In this document: one piece after another, positions 8,427-19,522 of the stretch
How the letters are laid out: each line of letters starts with the position of its first letter
How positions within the stretch are numbered: the stretch's first letter is position 1
Assembly (NCBI RefSeq): GCF_003719825.1
Contig: NZ_RIBS01000004.1
Location: 372,001 to 436,000, forward strand
From: Montanilutibacter psychrotolerans
GTDB taxonomy: Bacteria; Pseudomonadota; Gammaproteobacteria; Xanthomonadales; Xanthomonadaceae
DNA length: 64,000 bases
Direction: 5' to 3'
Notes under the pieces: generated by a model
What the model saw: the letters and a program-made list of their open reading frames with translations, nothing else
Told to the model about the DNA's origin: nothing
The model's database searches: none
Translations under genes and position numbers: made by a program

Positions 8427-10100
8427 TCAGGCCAGCACGGGTGCCTCGCAAAGGTACCAATGGCCGTCCAGCTGCTCGCCGCTTTCGTCGACGCCGACCA
8501 GCAACGCATCCAGGCCGTGGTCGTCGATGTCGGGCCAGTGCTCGCGTGCCCGTTCCAGCAACTCGGCGGCCAGTCCGCGCATGCGCACGACGTTGGCATC
8601 GATGCGGTCGGCGAAGGCGCCGGCGTCGAGCTCGTCCATCAGCGCGCGGTTCATCTCGTGGAACCAGCCCAGCGTGAACTGGTCCAGCATCGCCCGGTCG
8701 TGCGTGCGTGGGTCGTCGGCGTCGAACACACCGGCCGCGGCGTTGCGCTCGCCCCAATCGCGCAGCAAGGGCTGCACGGCCAGGTTGAGCTGGCGACCGA
8801 GCGTGAACTGCGGACGCAAACGGCCGAGCGTCGCGATGTCGGACTGTCGCTGGGCGAAGAACAGCGGTGCCAGCAGCGCCCAGTAGAACGTGTAGTCCCA
8901 GACCACCTTGAGTGGCATGACCTGGGCGTCGCCGAACAGCGGGTACTGGTCCTGGTAGATGCTCAACGTGCTCTCGTAGAACGAGAAGTACAGCTGCTGG
9001 TAGATCGACGCGTACGGCGCGAACTGCTCGCCGGCCCGGTCCTTGCCGATCAGCTCGCAGATGTAGGTGTTGCTCATCGCGATGAAGTCGCTGCCCGGCG
9101 AATAGAACGGGTCGAGGAACAGCCCGGCCTCGCCGGTCAATGCCCAGCGATCGGCCGAGAAGACCTGCTTGCAGCCGTACGAGAAGTGCCGCAGGAACAG
9201 GAAGTCCTGCACGCCGTGCGCGTCCTTGTCGATCGCGCGCGCCATCGCCGGCTGATGCGCGCGCAGCCAGTCCATCGCCTTGGCGTGGGTGTTCATGGTG
9301 TCGAGCGGATGCATCTTCGCGTCGCAGACGATGCCCAGTGAATGGGCGCCGGAAGCCAGCGGGATCAGCCAGAACCAGTAGCCGGGTCCGCACATGTGGT
9401 TGGTCGAACGCCAGCGGTCGGCGGGCGTGCAACGCTGCAGCCAGTCGGCATCGGTGGACCAGTCGTTCGGATCGACGAAGCCGTCGACACGCCACCACAC
9501 CGCATTGACGTCGTGGTCGTTGGCCTGCGCGAGGTCGAGCTTGCGCTTGATCAGCCCGGCACGACCTGCCGCGTCGACCATCCAGCGCGCGGTCAGCGTA
9601 TGCGCCTGGCCATCGTGCTCGTAGCGAATGAGGTGCGGCGTGTCGTCGACGCCGATGTCGAAGCCCCGGACCACGCACGCGTCACGGAAGTCGACGCCCA
9701 GCGCGCGCGCCTGTTCGCCGAGGAAGTTCTCGAATCGTCCGCGGTCGAGTTGCCACGACGGCGCTGGAAGCAGTTGCGAGACGCCGAGCTCGGTGCAGCG
9801 GTCGATGTCCGTGCGGCCTTCGCTGAAGAAGAAGCGGAAGCCGAACTTGCGGATCTGCTCTTGCTCCAGATGGTCGCGCAGGCCGAGCACGTGGGCGAAG
9901 TAGTGCGCGCCAATCTCCACCGACGACTCACCAACCTTGAACGCCGCCTCGCGCACCGGGTGCGCGTTGCGCTCCAGCACCACCACCTCGATCGTCGGAT
10001 CACGCTGCCTGAGCTGGATCGCCAGGCTCAGGCCGGCCAGGCCACCACCGAGAATCACGACATCGGCGGTGGCGGGCGTTGGGGTGGTGGTGTGGGACAT
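8427..10100 (-). CDS. Flavin-dependent halogenase-like oxidoreductase (xanthomonadin-type)
   Basis: A 557-residue FAD-dependent enzyme. The Rossmann motif VVILGGGLAGLSLA lies at the N-terminus, a KVGESSVEIG motif near residue 55, and GYWFWLIP around residue 250, close to the GWxWxIP signature of flavin-dependent halogenases. Another FAD-contact segment is GEAGLFLDPFYSPG near residue 325. In Xanthomonas, aryl-polyene pigments are brominated and their locus contains a halogenase of this type, so the likely role is halogenation of the aryl head group or chain. The bound halide cannot be read from sequence. The gene is transcribed toward the antiporter, 126 bp away. It could instead be a non-halogenating monooxygenase of the same fold. 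Confidence 0.78.
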   Translation of the reverse strand: MSHTTTPTPATADVVILGGGLAGLSLAIQLRQRDPTIEVVVLERNAHPVREAAFKVGESSVEIGAHYFAHVLGLRDHLEQEQIRKFGFRFFFSEGRTDIDRCTELGVSQLLPAPSWQLDRGRFENFLGEQARALGVDFRDACVVRGFDIGVDDTPHLIRYEHDGQAHTLTARWMVDAAGRAGLIKRKLDLAQANDHDVNAVWWRVDGFVDPNDWSTDADWLQRCTPADRWRSTNHMCGPGYWFWLIPLASGAHSLGIVCDAKMHPLDTMNTHAKAMDWLRAHQPAMARAIDKDAHGVQDFLFLRHFSYGCKQVFSADRWALTGEAGLFLDPFYSPGSDFIAMSNTYICELIGKDRAGEQFAPYASIYQQLYFSFYESTLSIYQDQYPLFGDAQVMPLKVVWDYTFYWALLAPLFFAQRQSDIATLGRLRPQFTLGRQLNLAVQPLLRDWGERNAAAGVFDADDPRTHDRAMLDQFTLGWFHEMNRALMDELDAGAFADRIDANVVRMRGLAAELLERAREHWPDIDDHGLDALLVGVDESGEQLDGHWYLCEAPVLA

Positions 10101-10201
10101 TCGACGGGCACTCCAGGGTGGAAGAGGCGACGCATCGCGTCGTGGCCGGTGGTGCTTCCTTGCAGTCGTGCCAATGCCAGTGTCAGTGCCGGTGATGCGG
10201 A

Positions 10202-10969
10202 CTACGTGTCGAAGATCCGCGGCGGGTTGGCGCGCGTGCGCCGATACTCTCGGACCACGTGGCCATGACGCAAGACCTGGCCGACCACGTGGGAGGTGAT
10301 GCGGTACAGATCGTGCAGCGGACGGAAGTGGCTCTTGCGGAACTGCACCGCTTCACCGGATTGCTGGTAGCGCGACTCGACCGGCACCGACACCACGTGC
10401 GCGTCGAGCCGGCGCGCGGCCGAGATCAGGATCTGCGCCTCGAACACGAAGCCGTCGCCGGGCACGTCGTCCAGCGCGCACACCGCGGCCGGGTAGTAGC
10501 GCTGTCCGCTCTGGGTGTCGGCGATGCGGTAGCCGCATCCCCAGCCGATGCCCCAGTCGCCGAACTCGTTGGCCATGCGGCGATAGCCAGGTTGCGAGGC
10601 CCGCTTGCGCAGGCGCGCGCCGATCACGATCGCCCCGGGATGCGCCGCGGCGGCGGCCAGCAGGCGTGGGATGTCGTCGGGCGAGTGCTGGCCGTCGCCG
10701 TCGATGGTCAGCACACCGTCGAAGCCACGACGCAGCGCCTCGGCGAACCCGTCGCGCAGGCTGGCGCCCTTGCCCTGCCGTTGCGCGTGGCGCAGCAGGA
10801 TGACCGGCAGGTCGGCAATCTGTTCGTGGGTGCCGTCGTCGGAGCCGTCATCGACGACGATCACGTTCGGGCAATGCGCCAGCGCGCCCTCGACGACCTC
10901 GCGGATGCGCAATGCCTCGTTGAGCGCCGGCACCAGCACCGCGACGCGGTTGCGGTCGATCTGGGTCAT
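10202..10969 (-). CDS. Family 2 glycosyltransferase (DPM/DPG-synthase-like)
   Basis: A 255-residue GT2 enzyme with a GT-A fold: VAVLVPALNEALRI at the start, VVDDGSDDGT at about residue 37, the DxD-type LTIDGDGQH near residue 85, and a conserved C-terminal ESRYQQ region. No transmembrane helix is obvious, so it is probably cytosolic or peripheral. Aryl-polyene clusters commonly carry a GT2 enzyme thought to add a sugar or polyprenyl-type anchor. That assignment is by context. I set the start at MTQIDRN (10969), because the upstream in-frame extension translates spacer sequence. It lies 101 bp upstream of the halogenase on the same strand. Confidence 0.85.
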   Translation of the reverse strand: MTQIDRNRVAVLVPALNEALRIREVVEGALAHCPNVIVVDDGSDDGTHEQIADLPVILLRHAQRQGKGASLRDGFAEALRRGFDGVLTIDGDGQHSPDDIPRLLAAAAAHPGAIVIGARLRKRASQPGYRRMANEFGDWGIGWGCGYRIADTQSGQRYYPAAVCALDDVPGDGFVFEAQILISAARRLDAHVVSVPVESRYQQSGEAVQFRKSHFRPLHDLYRITSHVVGQVLRHGHVVREYRRTRANPPRIFDT

Positions 10970-11057
10970 GCGCGATCTCCGGCGCGGCGGCAACGGCACA
11001 TGACGCGCAGGAGACGTGTGGTCATGGTCGCGGCTTGCAAGGGCGATGGGGAGTGGG

Positions 11058-11846
11058 TCATCGGCCAAGCTCCACCCGCAGCGCGCGTCCCGGTCCGGCA
11101 TGCAGCAGCGCCTGCGTTTGACCGCTGGCGATCGCATCGAACAACGGCAGCATCGCCGCCATGGCATTGCCGGCGGCGAGCCGCGCGATGGCGCCGTCGC
11201 CGTCGTCGGCATCGCCGTCGACCAGGGTGATGCTCAGTGTCATGGCGTCGGTGCGGGGCGTCGACGACAGCACCAGCCCGGTGCCGAGCAGGCCCAAGCT
11301 GGACGATACCGCCGCGAGCGGGCCGGCCGAACTGCCGTCATAACCCACCAGCAGCACCGCCTCGCTGCCGCTGGCCAACTGCACCATGGCCTCGATCAGG
11401 CCCTGGGCGTAGCTGGCATCGAACGCGCTGATGGCGGTGGTCGGGTGCATGCAGCCCGCGCCGATCGTCCAGTAGCCGGCCGCGGCGTTGTGCACCGAAT
11501 TGTGGAAACGCGTCGGCGACACCGATTGCGGCGCGTCGGCGAGCGTGGTGCAGATGTAGTCGGTGATCGTCAGGTCACCGTGCACGGAGGTGAACACACT
11601 GGGCAGGGTGGCCGGATCGCGCCCTGCCTGGGTGCACGCGGCCAGCGCCACTTCCAGCGCGACCGCGACGGTTTCCGGCGCGCGTCGACGCTCGTTGGGC
11701 GCCAGCAGCTGCGGCGATGGCCGGGTCGCGGCGTCGGTCGGCAACGTGCCGCCGCGCGCGTACGCCTGCGCGTCGGCCCACGACGGCAGGCCATGGGTCC
11801 ACAAGCCGATGCCTTCGATCCAGGCAGTGAACACGGGCCCGCTCAT
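11058..11846 (-). CDS. Beta-ketoacyl synthase chain-length factor
   Basis: A 262-residue protein of the Ketoacyl-synt_2 type: short, beginning MSGPVFTAWIEGIGLW, with SVFTSVHGDLTITDY and a FHNSVHNAAAGYW segment where ordinary ketosynthases have the active-site Cys. It lacks the TACSS nucleophile, as expected for a chain-length factor that pairs with the catalytic ketosynthase next door. The gene overlaps the ketosynthase stop by 4 bp (ATGA at 11843-11846), which suggests stoichiometric synthesis of the two partners. Together they would set polyene length. Confidence 0.87.
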   Translation of the reverse strand: MSGPVFTAWIEGIGLWTHGLPSWADAQAYARGGTLPTDAATRPSPQLLAPNERRRAPETVAVALEVALAACTQAGRDPATLPSVFTSVHGDLTITDYICTTLADAPQSVSPTRFHNSVHNAAAGYWTIGAGCMHPTTAISAFDASYAQGLIEAMVQLASGSEAVLLVGYDGSSAGPLAAVSSSLGLLGTGLVLSSTPRTDAMTLSITLVDGDADDGDGAIARLAAGNAMAAMLPLFDAIASGQTQALLHAGPGRALRVELGR

Positions 11847-13060
11847 GGCGCCTTCCCGAACAGCAGCGAGCAGTTGTTGCCGCCGAAGCCAAACGAATTG
11901 TTCATCGCGAACGCGAGGGTGTCCTGGCGCGCATTGTCGAAGCGGATCTGCGCACCGCAGACCGGGTCGGGCTCGCTGCTGTTGAGGATGCCGGGCAGCT
12001 CGCCCAGTTCGAGCGCGAGCAGGGCAATCACCGACTCGACGATGCCGGCCGCGCCGAGCGTGTGGCCGGTCCAGCCTTTGGTCGAGCTGGCATGCAGCGT
12101 GTCGGGGAACAGCGCGGCGACCGCGATCGCCTCGGCACGGTCGTTTGCCGGCGTGGCGGTGCCGTGCAGGTTGAGGTAGCCCACGGCGCTGGCGTCGATG
12201 CCGCCGCGCGCGAGCGCCTCGGCCATGGCCAGCTGCGCGCCCAGGCCCTCCGGGTGCGGCGACGACATGTGGTGGGCGTCGCTGGACTCGCCATAGCCGC
12301 GCAACTGCAGGCTGCCGCTGCGCTCGTCGGCGTCGCACCGCTCGAGCAGCGCAAAGCCGCCGGCCTCGCCCAGCGACAGGCCGACGCGCTGGGCGTCGAA
12401 CGGTCGGCACGGCTCGCTGGAGACCAGCTGCAGCGAGTTGAAGCCGAACAGCACGCTGCCGCACAAGGTATCGACGCCGCCGACCAGGGCGGCGTCCACG
12501 ACGCCGGCGGCGATCAACCGGGCGGCCTGGGCGAACACCTTGGCACTGGACGAGCAGGCCGTGGCGACGGTGATCGCCGGCCCGCGCACGCCGGTGGCCT
12601 GCTGGAGGAAGTTGCCAAGCGAATGCGGAGTGTGGATGCCAGGTCGGTCGAGGTCGTCCGGAAAGCGCTGGCCGTCGTCGCCGACCTGCAGGCGGGTGTA
12701 GGCCTCCTCGGTGGCGCCGATGCTGGAGGTCGAGGTGCCCACGACCAGGGCGACCCGTTCGGCGCCGTGGCGCGCGATCGCGGCGTCCACCGCCCCGCCG
12801 ACGCCGTCCTGCTGCAGGGCCAGCCAGGCCAGGCGGTTGTTGCGGCACTCCCACGTCGCCAGCGACGGCGGCAGCGGCAGTGCCTCGAGGCCGTCGACGC
12901 GGCCGATCCAGCACGGCAGTGGCTTGCCGTCCGCGCAGGCCGGGCCGAAGTCGTTGGGGCGCAGGCCGCCGCGGCGTTCGCGCAGGGCGTGAGCGTGGGC
13001 GTCGCGGCCTCGTCCGAGGGCGCTGGTGGCGGTATAGGCACGTACCGCCACGGCGGGCAT
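11843..13060 (-). CDS. Beta-ketoacyl-ACP synthase (FabF/KAS II type) of aryl-polyene cluster
   Basis: A 405-residue condensing enzyme with an intact Cys-His-His triad: VATACSSSAK (nucleophilic Cys near residue 155), LNLHGTATPAND, and STKGWTGHTLGAAG. The Gly-rich C-terminal SFGFGGNN is typical. It would perform decarboxylative Claisen condensation of malonyl-ACP with the growing aryl-polyene chain. It is followed immediately by the chain-length factor. The start is at MPAVAVRAYTATSALG. The open frame continues upstream to 13336 but lies in the divergent promoter region shared with the DUF218 gene. It reads as the first gene of the reverse block. Confidence 0.9.
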   Translation of the reverse strand: MPAVAVRAYTATSALGRGRDAHAHALRERRGGLRPNDFGPACADGKPLPCWIGRVDGLEALPLPPSLATWECRNNRLAWLALQQDGVGGAVDAAIARHGAERVALVVGTSTSSIGATEEAYTRLQVGDDGQRFPDDLDRPGIHTPHSLGNFLQQATGVRGPAITVATACSSSAKVFAQAARLIAAGVVDAALVGGVDTLCGSVLFGFNSLQLVSSEPCRPFDAQRVGLSLGEAGGFALLERCDADERSGSLQLRGYGESSDAHHMSSPHPEGLGAQLAMAEALARGGIDASAVGYLNLHGTATPANDRAEAIAVAALFPDTLHASSTKGWTGHTLGAAGIVESVIALLALELGELPGILNSSEPDPVCGAQIRFDNARQDTLAFAMNNSFGFGGNNCSLLFGKAP

Positions 13061-13344
13061 CGGTGCGGAGGGGGATACGGGAAGTTGCGGCACGCAGTGG
13101 TCCGGATTGCAGGCAATGGCGAGTATAGCCAGCGCCCGCGCGCTGTCCGCGTCCCACCATTCGGACCGGTATCCATGCCGTCGCCCGCGTCGCGGGCCCG
13201 CCGGCCGGTCCGTACGGCGCAGCAGCAGGCGCCGGGCCTTGCCGTCGGGCGCCACCGATCGCGCCAGCCGCGACGGCCGTCGCGCGTGCACTGGCCCGGG
13301 CCGCCGTAGACTGGTTGCCCACTGCCGCCAGGCCACGACGCCCG

Positions 13345-14133
13345 ATGTCCAGCCGTACCGCCCACCGGCTTGCCCTGTTCGGCGATCGCGATGTGCTGCA
13401 CGCGATGGCCGTGGCGTCGGCGGCCTGCGTCCTCAGTGCCGGGCTGGTCTACGTGGGCTACTTCGTGCACGTGCTGCGCGTCGCACGGCGCGCCCCCTGC
13501 CTGCCCACGCGTGGCGATTGCGTGCTGCTGTTCGGCAAACACTCGCCGGGCGGCCTGATCGACAACGATTTCGCCGCACGCCTGGACCGCGCGGTGTCGC
13601 TGTGGCGCGAGCGCCCGCCGGCCAGCGTGGTGCTGCTTGGCGGCGGCCCCGACGACGAACCCACCGAGGCCGAGCTGGCCCGTGACGGCCTGTTCGCGCG
13701 CGGCATGGCCGCCGATGCCCCGCTGTGGCTGGAGGCGGAGTCGCGCAACACCCTGCAGAACCTGCGCAACGCACGCGCGATGCTGCTGACCGGCGGTCCG
13801 ACGGCCGCCGCGGGCGCGTCGCTGGTGGCAGCGTTGCCGCCGGGCACTGCCGTCCGGATCGAGGGCGCGGGCGTCACGGCGCCCGCAACGGCAACGGCCG
13901 CGCGTCCGCACGTGATCCTGCTCAGCAGCCGGTATCACCTGGCGCGCTGCGCGCTGTTCGCCCGCCAGCTTGGCTTCGATGCCGAACTGTGCGCCGCCGA
14001 GCCGCGCCTGCAGCTCGGCCCGCGCATGCTGCTGCGACTGGCCGGCGAGGCCGGCTACGTGTGCATCACCGATCTGGGAACCCGCTGGGCGCGCCTGATC
14101 CGCCATCGGCGGATGCTGGAACGCGTGAGTTGA
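13345..14133 (+). CDS. DUF218 (YdcF/SanA/ElyC-like) membrane-anchored protein
   Basis: A 262-residue protein with one N-terminal hydrophobic segment (about residues 17-40) followed by a DUF218 Rossmann-like domain: CVLLFGKHSPGG, VVLLGGGPDDEPTEAE, an ESRNTLQNLRNAR helix with the conserved E-x-x-N-T, and VILLSSRYHLARC. Members of this family act in envelope maintenance or vancomycin resistance in enterobacteria (SanA/ElyC), but no substrate is known. It is divergent from the ketosynthase gene. The 285-bp spacer presumably holds both promoters. MSSRTAHR (13345) is preferred over an ATG 30 bp upstream because it begins just before the TM segment. Confidence 0.82.
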   Translation: MSSRTAHRLALFGDRDVLHAMAVASAACVLSAGLVYVGYFVHVLRVARRAPCLPTRGDCVLLFGKHSPGGLIDNDFAARLDRAVSLWRERPPASVVLLGGGPDDEPTEAELARDGLFARGMAADAPLWLEAESRNTLQNLRNARAMLLTGGPTAAAGASLVAALPPGTAVRIEGAGVTAPATATAARPHVILLSSRYHLARCALFARQLGFDAELCAAEPRLQLGPRMLLRLAGEAGYVCITDLGTRWARLIRHRRMLERVS

Positions 14134-14187
14134 CCCGCGCGGACCGGGCGCGTCGTGACGCGCGCCCGCCCCCGGGCGTGGTCCGCA

Positions 14188-16992
<2,805 letters not shown>

Positions 16993-17090
16993 CGGAATCC
17001 TTGCGGGCGGAGACAGGGCGACAGGAACGCGCCGGACGCGCGGCGCGATCGGCGAGAATGGCGATCCTCGCGAACCCGGCGCCGAATGTC

Positions 17091-17897
17091 ATGCCCGAAA
17101 CGTCACACCCGGCCGCCTTCGACGTCGGACCCGACAACGCATCCGCTGCCGCCGAGACCGACGTGCCGGCGATCGCCGAGGCCTGCACCGAGCCGGCGCC
17201 GGCCGCGCTCGCGGTGTTGTACGTCGATCCGTACCTGGCGGTGATCGACAAGCCGGCCGGCCTGATGGTCCACGACAGCGCGTTGGCGCGCGGCGAGACC
17301 GATTTCGCCGCCGACCGGCTGCGCGAGCAGTTCGGCCGGCCGATCTTCCTCGTGCACCGGCTCGATCGCGCCACCAGCGGTTGCCTGTTGCTGGCGTTCG
17401 ACCGCGACACGGCTTCGGCGCTGGGCCGCGTGCTGATGTCGCGCGAGGTCGAGAAGGACTATTGGGCGGTGTGCCGTGGCTGGCCGGAGGAGGCGTTCGT
17501 GATCGACCACGATCTCGACGGCGGCCCGGGCAAGCCGATCAAGAAGCCCGCGATCACGCGTTTCGAGCGGCTCGCCACCACCGAGCTGGAAATACCGTCG
17601 GCGGGCTTTGGCACCTCGCGGTACGCCTTGCTGCGCGCGCAGCCGGAGACGGGCCGTTTCCGGCAGATCCGCCGCCACCTCAAGCACGTCTCGCATCACC
17701 TGATCGGCGACACCAGCCACGGCGACGGTCGCCACAACCGCAATTTCCGCATGCTCGGAATCCACCGCATGCTGCTACACGCGCGTCGTTTGGCGTTTGT
17801 CCATCCGCACGACGGGACACGCATCGAGGTCACGGCGCCGCTGGACGCGGAGTTCGCCAAGGCGCTGGCATTGTTCGCCGATGCCCCGGCGCACTGA
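17091..17897 (+). CDS. truC: RluA-family tRNA pseudouridine synthase, TruC-like
   Basis: A 268-residue RNA pseudouridine synthase with the catalytic HRLDRATSG motif (Asp nucleophile) and the RluA-type opening YVDPYLAVIDKPAGLMVH. QPETGRFRQIRRHLKH and GDTSHGDGRHNR are typical of TruC, which modifies U65 of certain tRNAs. There is no S4 domain; the first 40 residues are a variable extension. An alternative ATG at 17058 would add 11 residues. TruC is favoured over RluC/RluD by the missing S4 domain and the DTSHGDGRHN segment, but this is a call from memory of the family. Confidence 0.83.
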   Translation: MPETSHPAAFDVGPDNASAAAETDVPAIAEACTEPAPAALAVLYVDPYLAVIDKPAGLMVHDSALARGETDFAADRLREQFGRPIFLVHRLDRATSGCLLLAFDRDTASALGRVLMSREVEKDYWAVCRGWPEEAFVIDHDLDGGPGKPIKKPAITRFERLATTELEIPSAGFGTSRYALLRAQPETGRFRQIRRHLKHVSHHLIGDTSHGDGRHNRNFRMLGIHRMLLHARRLAFVHPHDGTRIEVTAPLDAEFAKALALFADAPAH

Positions 17898-18048
17898 ACG
17901 GACCGGCTGACCGCAGTCCTGCCGGCCGGCGCACCGGCGTCAATTCCGGGCGCCGGCACCGGACGCCAACCGCCGCGCCTGCGTCTACAATCCCCGGGCC
18001 GCGTGGCCGTGCGCCCCGGTACGTTCACCGATTGCGAGCCGACCGCGC

Positions 18049-18468
18049 ATGACCGAATCCCGTCCATCGCTGGCGATCCCCGAGGCCGAACTGGTCGAGC
18101 GCTTCGTGCGCGCGACCGGGCCGGGCGGGCAGAACGTCAACAAGGTGTCGACGGCGGTCGAGTTGCGTTTCGACGTGGCCAGCTCGCCTTCGCTGGCTGA
18201 ACCGCTGCGCGCGCGCCTGCTGGCCAAGCGCGACCGCCGTCTGACGACCGAGGGCGTGCTGGTGATCAGCGCCCAGCGCTTCCGCACCCAGGACCGCAAC
18301 CGCGAAGATGCCCGCGAGCGCCTGGCGGCGTTCATCGAAAGCGGCCTGCACGTGCCCAAGCCGCGGATTGCCACCAAGCCCAGCCGCGGTGCCAAGGAAC
18401 GGCGTCTTGGCGAGAAGCGCGAGCGCAGTACGATCAAGCGCGGCCGGGGGAAATCCGATTGGGACTGA
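18049..18468 (+). CDS. arfB: Alternative ribosome-rescue factor ArfB (YaeJ)
   Basis: A 139-residue peptidyl-tRNA hydrolase with the universal GGQ motif in GPGGQNVNKVST (about residues 23-34), then the RF-1-like domain and the basic C-terminal tail (KERRLGEKRERSTIKRGRGK). The tail enters the empty mRNA channel of stalled ribosomes, and hydrolysis at the GGQ frees stalled chains without a stop codon. Length is usual for ArfB. It lies 151 bp after truC and 60 bp before the acyltransferase gene. Confidence 0.93.
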   Translation: MTESRPSLAIPEAELVERFVRATGPGGQNVNKVSTAVELRFDVASSPSLAEPLRARLLAKRDRRLTTEGVLVISAQRFRTQDRNREDARERLAAFIESGLHVPKPRIATKPSRGAKERRLGEKRERSTIKRGRGKSDWD

Positions 18469-18528
18469 GCGTCGCTTCAGGCCACTGCGCGTCAGACCGG
18501 CCGTCGCCGGGCCGACACGGGTTGGCAC

Positions 18529-19245
18529 ATGCCGACCACGGGAGTCATGCACATGCCGGCCGACGACCCCATGACTGACCAGCCAGCGCGCGCGGGCAAG
18601 GCGGCCGGGGGCGGTCCGCCCGTGACGCATCCGGTCAGTGACATGGCGCCCGACGGTGTCGTCCTGCGGCTGCCGCCCAACGTGCCGCGGGTGCGTCCGA
18701 ACCGCTTCATCCGCTGGCTGGCGCGCAGCATGCTGCGCCTGGGCGGCTGGCGGATGGCCGGCACGTTCCCCGACCTGCCCAAGATCGTCCTGATCGGGGC
18801 GCCACACTCGTCCAACTGGGATGGCGTGTGGGGGTTCGCGGCCAAGGTGGCGCTGGGGCTCGACATCAAGATCCTCGGCAAGGACTCGCTGTTCAAGGTG
18901 CCGGTGGTGGGCGCCCTGCTGCGTCACCTCGGGGTGATCCCGGTGGACCGGAACAAGCCGCAGGGCGTGGTGGAGCAGGCTGCGCAGATGATCCGCGACG
19001 CCGACCGGCTGTGGTTCGGGCTGGCGCCGGAAGGTACCCGCAAGCCGGTGGAGCGCTGGAAGACGGGCTTCTGGAAGATCGCCAAGGCCGCCGACGTGCC
19101 CGTGCTGCCGGCCTATTTCCACTACCCCGACAAGACCATCGGCATCGGCGAGCCGTTCACGCTCAGCGACGACATGGCCGCCGACGTTGCCCGGATCCGC
19201 GCCTGGTTCCGCCCCTGGCAGGGCAAGCACCACGGCACCACCTAG
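18529..19245 (+). CDS. PlsC-type 1-acylglycerol-phosphate acyltransferase-like protein
   Basis: A 238-residue protein with the acyltransferase HX4D motif as PHSSNWDGVWG and the downstream LAPEGTRKPVERWKTGF block (the FPEGTR equivalent, about residue 165). It would acylate a lyso-lipid at the cytoplasmic face of the inner membrane. This compact subfamily, with HSSNWDG and a variant LAPEGT block, is often annotated simply as acyltransferase, and its acceptor is unknown. In-frame ATGs at 18529, 18550 and 18571 are all possible starts; the conserved part begins around residue 55. Confidence 0.82.
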   Translation: MPTTGVMHMPADDPMTDQPARAGKAAGGGPPVTHPVSDMAPDGVVLRLPPNVPRVRPNRFIRWLARSMLRLGGWRMAGTFPDLPKIVLIGAPHSSNWDGVWGFAAKVALGLDIKILGKDSLFKVPVVGALLRHLGVIPVDRNKPQGVVEQAAQMIRDADRLWFGLAPEGTRKPVERWKTGFWKIAKAADVPVLPAYFHYPDKTIGIGEPFTLSDDMAADVARIRAWFRPWQGKHHGTT

Positions 19246-19522
19246 CACCGCGCGGTAAGGCCGGGGATTGGGCTGCGGGCTGAGGCCCGCCCGTCGCCTT
19301 CGAAGCGGTCGGCATGGCGGAAACCGGAGGGTCGGGCGACCGGTCCGGTTCACTTTCGGCCCGCCAAGGCCCCCCGGTGGCACGACCCTTGCATCGTTAT
19401 CCACAAGACCGCCGTCCGGTGGTCGGGTAACGGCGGACCGACTCGCCGGGGAGGGGCAGGCATGCCGTGCCGCGACGTCGCCGTCGTTGCCTCTCCACGC
19501 ACGCCCACGGGCCGGGGGTCAC
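19246..19522 (+). other. 277-bp intergenic stretch with a 25-codon leader-like reading frame
   Basis: No conserved gene is visible. A purine-rich ribosome-binding-like stretch (GGGGAGGGGCAGG) precedes an ATG at 19462. That ATG opens a 25-codon frame (MPCRDVAV...) ending at TAG 19537-19539, just inside the following glycosyltransferase, which is read from GTG 19523 in another frame. This could be a translationally coupled leader, or the mark of a frameshift in the extreme N-terminus of the glycosyltransferase. No tRNA or riboswitch consensus was recognised. Confidence 0.35.
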
